A program made the translations under genes and the position numbers. Under the pieces are notes generated by a model. That model made no database searches. It was not told the origin of the DNA and was given only the letters and a program-made list of their open reading frames with translations. Shown here piece after piece: positions 1 through 5,443 of a DNA stretch of 5,443 nucleotides. Within the stretch, counting starts at the first letter, position 1. Each line of letters begins with the position of its first letter. Origin of the DNA: Candidatus Zixiibacteriota bacterium (GTDB lineage: Bacteria > Zixibacteria > MSB-5A5 > GN15 > JACZUZ01); contig JACZUZ010000174.1 of the NCBI GenBank assembly GCA_022572905.1, positions 1-5,443 on the forward strand, read 5' to 3'.

Positions 1-666
1 TTCCTGCTAACCACGCCTGCAAAGAACTCACAAACGATTGACTCGCTTCTTACAGAAAATGGAACGATCTTCGCGCCACGAACACTAGGGGAAACTGAAC
101 GCGTTACGGAGCTGAAACTGATAAGAAAACGTTTACCTCTCAAGAAATCTATTCTGGCGGGGCCGTTCCTGGTCGGGCCGGACGATTTTCGTTATTCGGG
201 GGAAACGGTTCTTTCGATTCGTCCCGATTCGCAGGTAAAGTCGGCGATCAACGTCGCAATCTGTCGCTTTTCCGACAAAGATGACGAATGGGACTGGTTT
301 GATACAGTGGAACATGACGGTGTATACACCGCGATTATTAACCGCAACGGTGTCTACGCTCTGATCATTGATAAAGCGCCGCCGATAATTTCGTCGGTCT
401 CGCCGAGAAACTCCCGCAGAGTCAAAAGCAAGACTCCTACGCTGACCGCAACAATTGAGGACAAGCTCTCCGGTATCTGGGTTGATACACTTTTTGATAT
501 TCGTTTGGATGGTGAATGGTTGATTCCTGAGTATGACGCAGAAGATCATATTCTAAGAACCAAGCCAAATCACCCCCTCAAGCCTGGCTCGCATAACCTT
601 GTCATAACTGTCCGCGACAATGCCGGAAATAAAGCGCGGCGATCGGTTAAATTTATCGTGGAGTAA
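1..666 (+). CDS. C-terminal part of an extracytoplasmic protein with Ig-like domains (5' end outside window)
   Basis: The frame is open from the first base to a TAA stop at 664-666, giving 221 visible residues with no start, so this is the 3' end of a longer gene. Two beta-rich modules can be read. Residues about 55-125 run from 'AGPFLVGPDDF' through 'DEWDWFD' to 'NGVYALIID'. Residues about 126-221 form an Ig-like unit beginning 'APPIISSVSP', with 'DKLSGI', 'LDGEW', 'LKPGSHNLVI' and 'VRDNAGN' near the end. The SGI, LDG, L-x-x-G-x-H and D-x-AGN pattern is typical of bacterial Ig-like or fibronectin-like C-terminal modules on secreted or surface proteins, including some M23 peptidoglycan peptidases of FCB-group bacteria. 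No catalytic domain lies in the visible part, so the enzyme assignment is inference only. A GTG at 307 is in frame, but the coding pattern continues unbroken upstream of it, so it is not taken as the start. The next gene is 169 bp downstream. Confidence 0.75.
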   Translation, partial: FLLTTPAKNSQTIDSLLTENGTIFAPRTLGETERVTELKLIRKRLPLKKSILAGPFLVGPDDFRYSGETVLSIRPDSQVKSAINVAICRFSDKDDEWDWFDTVEHDGVYTAIINRNGVYALIIDKAPPIISSVSPRNSRRVKSKTPTLTATIEDKLSGIWVDTLFDIRLDGEWLIPEYDAEDHILRTKPNHPLKPGSHNLVITVRDNAGNKARRSVKFIVE

Positions 667-793
667 TAAAGAGGTCCGAGCGGATTCCCTGCGCCGGGGC
701 TTGACTGACAGGTTTTTACACCACAAATTTCCCTCTGGAAAACGGTGATCGATATACGCGAGCGATAACCGGAGAAATTATCAGAGCGAATTC

Positions 794-821
794 TTAACAA
801 AATCTATAAAACAGCTATAAC
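794..821 (+). promoter_or_regulatory. Possible sigma70-type promoter for the rhomboid gene
   Basis: TTAACA at 794-799 (5 of 6 to TTGACA) is followed after 16 bp by TATAAC at 816-821 (5 of 6 to TATAAT). Transcription would begin near 828, only about 8 bases before the ATG at 836, and no Shine-Dalgarno sequence is present there. If real, the mRNA would be nearly leaderless. The surroundings are AT-rich, so a chance match is possible. Confidence 0.3.
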
Positions 822-835
822 AAATTTCATAACAA

Positions 836-1627
836 ATGTTTATACCTCTTAAAGACGACAATCCGACAATTCGCAAGCCCTATGTAACAGTTGGGCTTAT
901 TGCGCTGAATGTTCTGGTGTATCTCTTCAATAATCTTTTCAGTGGAGAGCTTCAAAACCATTTGTTCAATTTTACATATGGACTGATTCCCTATGAAGTG
1001 ACCCACTTCGAAGAAATCTCAGCGCAAGTCGCCTCCAGCGCCCTCAGGGGAGTTAGCATGCTTGACACATCCGCGCTGTCCGCTCCTATTTTGTTGACCC
1101 CATTCACCAGCATGTTCATGCATGGCGGGCTAATGCATCTGGGTGGAAATATGCTTTATCTCTGGATATATGGTAACAACATCGAAGATTACTTTGGCCC
1201 TGTTCGTTTCCTGGCATTTTATTTGATCGGCGGAATCGCCGCAGTAGCGCTTCATATAGCCGTTTCTCCTAACTCGCCAATTCCGCTGGTCGGCGCATCT
1301 GGCGCTATCTCTGCGGTTCTGGGCGCATATCTGGTTCTTTACCCGCGGGCGCGTGTGCTTGTGTTTTATATTTTCTTTTATTTTTTCCGGACCACATGGT
1401 TGCCGGCTTGGGTGGTGTTGGGACTTTATTTTGCCATTCAGGTATTTAACGCGTTCCGTGGCTTTATGGACACCGGAGTCGGTGGTGGTGGCGGGGGAGT
1501 GGCGGTTATGGCCCATCTCGGTGGATTCGCTTTCGGTTGGATACTCTTGAAGCTGATTGTCAAGAACCGGGGCAAGGTTAGCTTTGGCGCCACTGATCGC
1601 CGTCGGGTTTACAAAATCAAATTCTAA
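836..1627 (+). CDS. Rhomboid family intramembrane serine protease
   Basis: This is a polytopic inner-membrane protease of 263 residues that would cleave transmembrane substrates within the bilayer; its substrates cannot be inferred. The N-terminus 'MFIPLKDDNPT' is the usual opening of this rhomboid subgroup and supports the ATG at 836. Predicted membrane segments lie at about 17-36, 84-112, 122-143, 151-169, 174-207 (probably one long or two-part helical region) and 222-242. The family signatures are intact: H96, H101 and N105 in the H-x4-H-x3-N region that lines the oxyanion site, the nucleophile S155 in 'GASG' (153-156), and the partner H227 in 'AHLGGFAFG'. 'GNNIEDYFG' at 113-121 is also typical. 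A loop of about 48 residues separates the first two segments, and a run of six glycines (216-221) precedes the last. The start has no recognisable ribosome binding site. It is 41 bp upstream of the synthetase-like gene and may share its transcript. Confidence 0.95.
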   Translation: MFIPLKDDNPTIRKPYVTVGLIALNVLVYLFNNLFSGELQNHLFNFTYGLIPYEVTHFEEISAQVASSALRGVSMLDTSALSAPILLTPFTSMFMHGGLMHLGGNMLYLWIYGNNIEDYFGPVRFLAFYLIGGIAAVALHIAVSPNSPIPLVGASGAISAVLGAYLVLYPRARVLVFYIFFYFFRTTWLPAWVVLGLYFAIQVFNAFRGFMDTGVGGGGGGVAVMAHLGGFAFGWILLKLIVKNRGKVSFGATDRRRVYKIKF

Positions 1628-1658
1628 ATCTAAGGCGCTATAAAACCAGACACATTTC

Positions 1659-1662
1659 GGAG
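1659..1662 (+). promoter_or_regulatory. Shine-Dalgarno site of the synthetase-like gene
   Basis: GGAG at 1659-1662 lies six bases before the ATG at 1669. It fixes that start, which matters because the residue after the initiator Met is Pro rather than the Cys expected of an active class II glutamine amidotransferase. Confidence 0.7.
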
Positions 1663-1668
1663 ACGTTT

Positions 1669-3510
1669 ATGCCCGGATTGTATATCGAGTCTCCGCCCTC
1701 TAAACGAAACTCACGTTCTGTTTCGCGAAGCCTTTACGGCCTGCCTTCCGAGAGGGAAACAGTCAGCTTTTCTGATGAGAGAGTCAGGATTTCTCTAAGC
1801 GCCTATGATGGCTATCCGCATCTTGTGGCTGACAAGAGCGACCTACTGATAATTCTGGAAGGATTGGTTTACAACAAGACTGATAGCGAAATAGTCTCGT
1901 CACTTGAGAGTATCAACGCTTGTTCCGATCAAGACAAAATTGCAAATGATGTCCGTTCATTGATTGAAACGTGGGATGGCGAATTTGTTGCGTTGTCTTA
2001 CTGCAAGACTTCCGGGAAACTAATATTGTTCAACGACCGGTGGGGGAGGCTTCCCTTATATGTCTATAGCGGCGCCACTGGAATTGTTGTCTCGAGAGGG
2101 CTGGGAAGAATTGTCGAAAGCATTTCAGGTCTGTCATTCGACAGTCTTGGTATGGCGCAATTCCTCAGTTTCCAGCACACAATTGGCAAACGAACTCTCT
2201 TTGAAGAAGTCGACCTTATCCCTCCTGCCACGCTGCTTTGTTTTTGCAACAGCCCCAGCGGCGCCAACTCGACGAGGTCTCTGACGCGAACCTGCCTAAA
2301 GCCGATAGAGTTTCCAGAAAAGTTCGAGATAATTGATCGTAGGAGCGCGGTTGAGGAAACATTACGAGTGTTTCAAGAGTCGCTTTCAAACCGAGTCAAC
2401 AAGCTACGCGAAAAGGGATTGGAGTTGACCTGCGATCTGAGCGGCGGTCTTGATTCGCGGCTGGTGTTTGCCGGACTGAGTTCAGTCGGCGCAATATTCA
2501 CTCTCTGCCATGACTCGCTTTATACTGGCGATGAGAGTGAGATTTCAGAGAGAGTAGCCGAATCATTCGGCAAGAAATTACGCAAGTTCCGCGCGAGTCA
2601 TCCATTTGAAAATATCGTGGCTCTTGAGGACATAGTCTTTCTCACAGACTGCGCGGTCAATTGTAAGACAGCCCTGGGGAGTTTCTTTGATGACGCCGAA
2701 AGGCGAAAAGGCTTCGACAATCCGGTAGCGAATTTTATGGGATTCGGGGGAGAGTGGCTCAGAAACTCCAATTTTCGAACATACGGCTATGGCACTGGTA
2801 GACGGGCCGTTATCAACGATTCACTAACGAAGTTTCTTCCGGTGAAAGTTTCCTGCGCGCTAACTGGTGTGAGTCCGGAGCGCTTTAGCGCTTCGCTGGA
2901 TGAATTAACCGCATCTTTTCCAGACGGATCAAAAAATGCAATCAGTTCAAATAGTTTAGGTCGCGCATTCTATTATGAATTTCACAGAACCCTGGTGTCG
3001 TCGGGCGAGGAAAACACTCGGCGGTTTTTCTGGACAGTCTCTCCGCTTTCCAGTTTGGAATTGCTCAGGCTGACTCATCAAAGAATTGATCCCCGACTGA
3101 TGGGAATAGGTATATTTGTCGAAGTTCTGGGGAGGATAGACAACCGTGCGTTAATGGTTCCGCTTTTTGGCTCAGGAATCAGATTAAATTCTTCGCTCAG
3201 CGTGCGTATCCATTCTGCGGGGCGAGACTTGCGCAATTTCGCGCGAAGTACGAGGTTGTTATATAATTCGGTGAAAGCGATCAAGGAGCGCCTCCACAAT
3301 ATGAAAAGCGCTGCAGGTTTAGCCCGAAAAAATCTAATTGCGTCCCATATTGAAGCGTCTCTTGAGTCAAATTCATTTCTGGCCAAGACTCTAAACTCTG
3401 ATCAAGTCAGAAACTGCCTGCGCGGCTCAGTAAATCTTTCGTCACTCTACCAGCTTCTTACACTTGTGTCATTTGTGCGTCAAATATCCTCCCAACAAAA
3501 AGCGAACTGA
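1669..3510 (+). CDS. Asparagine synthetase-like ATP-dependent ligase with a predicted inactive glutaminase domain
   Basis: The 613-residue protein has the two-domain plan of AsnB. Residues about 1-195 resemble the class II glutaminase fold: 'LEGLVYN' (63-69) sits where AsnB has NGEIYN, followed by 'WDGEFVAL' (102-109) and 'NDRWGRLPLYVY' (122-133), equivalent to the RDxxGxKPLYY stretch. The C-terminal half carries the ATP-pyrophosphatase loop 'SGGLDSR' (258-264), 'GFGGEW' (358-363) in place of GDGGDE, and 'SPLSSLELL' (458-466) in place of the PFLD region. The catalytic Cys after Met is absent (MPG), and the glutamine-binding Asn and Glu of NGEIYN are replaced, so hydrolysis of glutamine is not expected. 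Such proteins adenylate a carboxylate; relatives include beta-lactam synthetase, lasso-peptide cyclases and amidating enzymes of surface-glycan clusters. The substrate here is unknown, and no precursor peptide or glycosyltransferase gene is visible. A good Shine-Dalgarno site supports the start. The protein is probably soluble, with no membrane segment apparent. Family call sure, function unsure. Confidence 0.85.
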   Translation: MPGLYIESPPSKRNSRSVSRSLYGLPSERETVSFSDERVRISLSAYDGYPHLVADKSDLLIILEGLVYNKTDSEIVSSLESINACSDQDKIANDVRSLIETWDGEFVALSYCKTSGKLILFNDRWGRLPLYVYSGATGIVVSRGLGRIVESISGLSFDSLGMAQFLSFQHTIGKRTLFEEVDLIPPATLLCFCNSPSGANSTRSLTRTCLKPIEFPEKFEIIDRRSAVEETLRVFQESLSNRVNKLREKGLELTCDLSGGLDSRLVFAGLSSVGAIFTLCHDSLYTGDESEISERVAESFGKKLRKFRASHPFENIVALEDIVFLTDCAVNCKTALGSFFDDAERRKGFDNPVANFMGFGGEWLRNSNFRTYGYGTGRRAVINDSLTKFLPVKVSCALTGVSPERFSASLDELTASFPDGSKNAISSNSLGRAFYYEFHRTLVSSGEENTRRFFWTVSPLSSLELLRLTHQRIDPRLMGIGIFVEVLGRIDNRALMVPLFGSGIRLNSSLSVRIHSAGRDLRNFARSTRLLYNSVKAIKERLHNMKSAAGLARKNLIASHIEASLESNSFLAKTLNSDQVRNCLRGSVNLSSLYQLLTLVSFVRQISSQQKAN

Positions 3511-3609
3511 CACCTGGCGCTCGTCCGGCAGACTTTTTTTCTGACACTTCAGCTCAAAAAACCATCGCTGTCGTTGAGTTTCGCCTTGTCACAGTCGATA
3601 CTTTATATA

Positions 3610-3614
3610 GAGAG
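3610..3614 (+). promoter_or_regulatory. Weak Shine-Dalgarno site for the ATG start of mreB
   Basis: GAGAG at 3610-3614 ends nine bases before the ATG at 3624. It is a modest match but better than anything before the internal TTG at 3819, where only an A/G-rich lysine-codon run precedes. It favours the longer form of MreB. Confidence 0.35.
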
Positions 3615-3623
3615 AATTAATCA

Positions 3624-4847
3624 ATGGATTCCAAAAAAAATTCAGACGATCCCCAGAATCAGGCCACAGCAGTGGTCGTCGATATCTCCCAGGTGGACGA
3701 TCCCCTGCAGAAATCTGCTGAGAGGGTATTGCCAGCCGGTGAGACTCCAGATATATATATACCCACACGGGGAACCGGCGCAACGCCTTACACTTCCCGA
3801 AGCGCAAAGAAAAAGAAATTGGGATTTTTAGGCTTAATATCAAACGACATTGGAATTGATCTCGGCACTGCCAACACTCTTGTCTGGGTGCGTGGTGAAG
3901 GTATTGTGGTCAATGAACCGTCGGTAGTTGCTATAGAACGCAGTACCGGTCGGCCGATGGCGGTTGGGTCCGCCGCCAAGGAAATGATTGGGCGTACGCC
4001 GGGAGAAATCATTGCTATTCGCCCACTCAAGGACGGCGTTATCGCCGACTTTGAGACATCCGAAAAACTTCTATCCGACGTAATCCATCGCGTGGTCAGA
4101 CGCCGTTATCTGATGAAGCCACGGATTGTGATTTCTGTTCCATCGGGAATTACAGAAGTCGAGAAGCGCGCCGTGCGCGATTCAGCTGAAAACGCCGGGG
4201 CCAGAGATGTATTTCTTCTCCCTGAGCCAATGGCCGCGGCAATTGGGGTGGGATTAGCGGTGGAGCAACCAACAGGACTGATGATTATCGATATTGGTGG
4301 GGGAACGTCCGAAATTGCAGTCATCGCTCTAAATGGAATAGTCACTAATACATCAATACGAATTGCAGGTGATGAAATGAGCGAATCGATTATCACCTAT
4401 CTCAAAAAGAATTTCAATTTGCTTATTGGTGAATTGACCGCCGAAGAAATCAAGATCCAGATCGGTTCGGCCTTTCCCATGGAAAAAGAGCTGACTATGG
4501 AAGTCAAAGGCCGCGATCTCGTGGCCGGTATACCGAAGACTCTCAAATTATCGTCCTCACAGGTCCGCGAGGCTCTCCAGGAGCCAATAGATAGCATCGT
4601 CGATGCCGTTCGCGAGTCGCTGGAGAAAACTCCACCTGAATTAGCCTCCGATATTCTCGAGCGCGGCATCATACTCACAGGCGGAGGCGCTTTGCTACGC
4701 GGCATGGAAAAGAGACTTCGTCAGGAAACGAATTTGCCCGTCTTTGTCGCCGAGGATCCAATGACCTGTGTGGTCAGGGGATGCGGAGCCGCTCTCGAAA
4801 ACTTCCAGCAATACAGCAAAGTCATGATGAAGAGCCGCCGCGACTAG
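3624..4847 (+). CDS. mreB: Rod shape-determining protein MreB, with N-terminal extension
   Basis: This is an actin-like ATPase that polymerises under the inner membrane and guides the cell-wall elongation machinery. All nucleotide-site motifs are present: phosphate-1 '[11 protein letters not shown]' (75-85), the 'PEPMAAAIG' connecting stretch (200-208), phosphate-2 'DIGGGTSE' (223-230), 'AGDEMSESI' (248-256), and the adenosine motif 'TGGGALLRG' (352-360). From L66 the protein is 342 residues, the normal MreB length. Before that lie about 65 polar, low-complexity residues rich in Asp, Gln, Ser, Thr and Pro, ending in KKKK (62-65) directly before 'LGFLGLIS', which matches the short membrane-binding N-terminus of ordinary MreB. 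The ATG at 3624 has a weak Shine-Dalgarno site; a TTG at 3819 would give the usual length, but without a ribosome binding site. The extension reads as plausible coding sequence and contains an (AT)n run at 3751-3761. No mreC or mreD follows in the visible sequence. Identity is certain; the exact start is not. Confidence 0.96.
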   Translation: MDSKKNSDDPQNQATAVVVDISQVDDPLQKSAERVLPAGETPDIYIPTRGTGATPYTSRSAKKKKLGFLGLISNDIGIDLGTANTLVWVRGEGIVVNEPSVVAIERSTGRPMAVGSAAKEMIGRTPGEIIAIRPLKDGVIADFETSEKLLSDVIHRVVRRRYLMKPRIVISVPSGITEVEKRAVRDSAENAGARDVFLLPEPMAAAIGVGLAVEQPTGLMIIDIGGGTSEIAVIALNGIVTNTSIRIAGDEMSESIITYLKKNFNLLIGELTAEEIKIQIGSAFPMEKELTMEVKGRDLVAGIPKTLKLSSSQVREALQEPIDSIVDAVRESLEKTPPELASDILERGIILTGGGALLRGMEKRLRQETNLPVFVAEDPMTCVVRGCGAALENFQQYSKVMMKSRRD

Positions 4848-4865
4848 GCGTTAACTTCCTTGTAA

Positions 4866-4893
4866 TTGATTTTCTCTGTTGATTTTCTATCAA
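4866..4893. repeat. Short tandem-like direct repeat and small inverted repeat downstream of mreB
   Basis: TTGATTTTCT occurs at 4866-4875 and again at 4879-4888, a 13-base period. The second copy also opens a perfect 5-bp inverted repeat, TTGAT at 4879-4883 and ATCAA at 4889-4893, around a five-base loop. The stem is AT-rich, short and not followed by a T-run, so it is not called a terminator. It may be chance in an AT-rich gap. Confidence 0.3.
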
Positions 4894-4920
4894 ACCCCTC
4901 TTGAAATCACCCATTATCCG

Positions 4921-4948
4921 TTGAACTGCAAGCATTTATAGCTATTAG
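4921..4948 (+). promoter_or_regulatory. Possible promoter for the DUF4145 gene
   Basis: TTGAAC at 4921-4926 and TATTAG at 4943-4948 are 16 bp apart, matching the sigma70 boxes at 5 of 6 and 4 of 6 positions. This would give a leader of about 65 bases before the ATG at 5019. The match is weak. It is offered because the gap of 171 bp and the change of gene theme suggest separate transcription from mreB. Confidence 0.2.
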
Positions 4949-5018
4949 CCCGTCAGGGGGGATGCCATTTTGGGCACTGCTGCGGTATGCTGGAGTGGCA
5001 GGAAATGAGTGATTACAT

Positions 5019-5443
5019 ATGTTAGCGCGAGAGATAACAGATAAACAGGGTGATAGTCCAAAAATATTCCGAATCTTGCCCAATCCTGGTGGAGAGGGTT
5101 ATATTTGCTTCATGGCCAATAAACAATATTGGGAGCGCCCTCGTGAATTAGAAGAGTATCGATTCAAATGTGGGCATTGTAACGATTGGACAAATTCCAG
5201 AGAGGGGCTTCAAAGCTACGCACCCAATGGCCACCTATGCGCTTGGGTCTACATCTGTCCTCGCTGCCAAGAGCCAAACTATTTCAAGGGTGCGGATAAG
5301 GAAGTCCAGCAACCTGTCCCCAGAGTTGGCCGTGATATTCCAAACCTGGAAGAAACCGATGTTGGCAAATTGTATGAAGAGGCTCGCAAGGCCCATTCGG
5401 CTGGAGCGCACACAGCCTGTACCATGTGTTGCCGAATTATTCT
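5019..5443 (+). CDS. Zinc-ribbon and DUF4145 domain protein (3' end outside window)
   Basis: The frame is open from ATG 5019 to the right edge, giving 141 visible residues without a stop. An in-frame TGA at 5010-5012 excludes any earlier start; M32 is the only other in-frame Met near the N-terminus. C51-x2-C54 ('CGHC') and C80-x2-C83 ('CPRC') form a probable zinc ribbon. 'NLEETDVGKLYEEARKAHSAG' followed by 'CTMCCRII' (about 109-141) matches the opening helices of DUF4145, where a Y-x-EA segment leads to an R-x-hydrophobic stretch. DUF4145 occurs as a stand-alone protein and attached to restriction enzymes and other defence-related proteins; its biochemical role is not established. The helical body of the domain, perhaps 80-120 residues, lies beyond the edge. 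No good ribosome binding site precedes the ATG: AGGA at 5000-5003 is 15 bases away. The family call is fairly sure; the function is unknown. Confidence 0.75.
   Translation, partial: MLAREITDKQGDSPKIFRILPNPGGEGYICFMANKQYWERPRELEEYRFKCGHCNDWTNSREGLQSYAPNGHLCAWVYICPRCQEPNYFKGADKEVQQPVPRVGRDIPNLEETDVGKLYEEARKAHSAGAHTACTMCCRII

Noticed and set aside
133..549. Open frame of 138 codons on the reverse strand
   Set aside because: It lies opposite the coherent Ig-like coding frame on the + strand, and its translation shows no recognisable domain or hydrophobic pattern.
1481..1498. Run of six glycine codons in the rhomboid gene
   Set aside because: Glycine-rich stretches just before the catalytic-His helix are common in this rhomboid subgroup; it is treated as a normal family trait, not a repeat element.
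1130..1516. Reverse-strand open frame inside the rhomboid gene
   Set aside because: It is antisense to the most conserved part of the rhomboid gene, and its composition is explained by that gene's codons.
3514..3540. Possible intrinsic terminator after the synthetase gene, with a seven-T run at 3534-3540
   Set aside because: The preceding bases form only a broken stem of three plus two base pairs with mismatches. The T-run alone is not enough to call a terminator.
3751..3761. Alternating AT run
   Set aside because: It lies within the mreB frame, encoding Asp-Ile-Tyr-Ile-Pro, and is too short to treat as a separate repeat feature.
3574..3831. Open frame of 85 codons overlapping the start of mreB in another frame
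   Set aside because: It overlaps the mreB extension, and its product has no recognisable features. It was considered as an alternative to the N-terminal extension, but the mreB frame runs continuously into conserved MreB.
4971..5002. Possible hairpin in the gap after mreB, from the GCCA-type outer bases and CACT/AGTG
   Set aside because: The pairings are four base pairs with internal mismatches and no T-run. They do not support a terminator or a structured RNA.

Overview
The window is 5.4 kb of bacterial chromosome with mid-range GC. Five protein-coding genes all lie on the + strand; the first is cut by the left edge and the last by the right edge. I found no tRNA, rRNA, CRISPR array, transposase or prophage gene. 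The MreB-type sequence, the rhomboid of the 'FIPLKDDNPT' class and the Ig-like C-terminus of the first protein suggest a Gram-negative-type bacterium, possibly of the FCB group or a related candidate phylum such as Zixibacteria. This is an impression from protein style, not a proven placement.

Layout: (1) 1-666 is the C-terminal 221 residues of an extracytoplasmic protein ending in Ig-like beta-sandwich domains, probably the tail of a large envelope protein; an M23-type peptidoglycan hydrolase is one guess. (2) 836-1627 is a complete rhomboid intramembrane serine protease with the Ser/His dyad intact. (3) 1669-3510 is an asparagine-synthetase-like protein. It has an intact ATP-pyrophosphatase loop but no N-terminal cysteine nucleophile, so its glutaminase half is predicted to be inactive. 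(4) 3624-4847 is the actin-like cell-shape protein MreB, with an unusual hydrophilic N-terminal extension of about 65 residues if the ATG start is used. (5) 5019 to the right edge is a zinc-ribbon plus DUF4145 protein, cut by the window.

The three intergenic gaps are 169, 113 and 171 bp. They hold only weak promoter-like or repeat signals and no convincing terminator. Genes 2 and 3 are 41 bp apart and may be co-transcribed. mreB stands without mreC/mreD in the visible sequence and is followed by an unrelated DUF4145 gene, so this does not look like the classic mre operon. Genes 1 to 4 have a loose envelope theme (extracytoplasmic protein, membrane protease, possible amidating ligase, cell-shape cytoskeleton), but no single pathway is evident. 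I see no clear new multi-gene system. The points most worth checking are the MreB N-terminus, the Cys-less synthetase, and what lies to the right of the DUF4145 gene.
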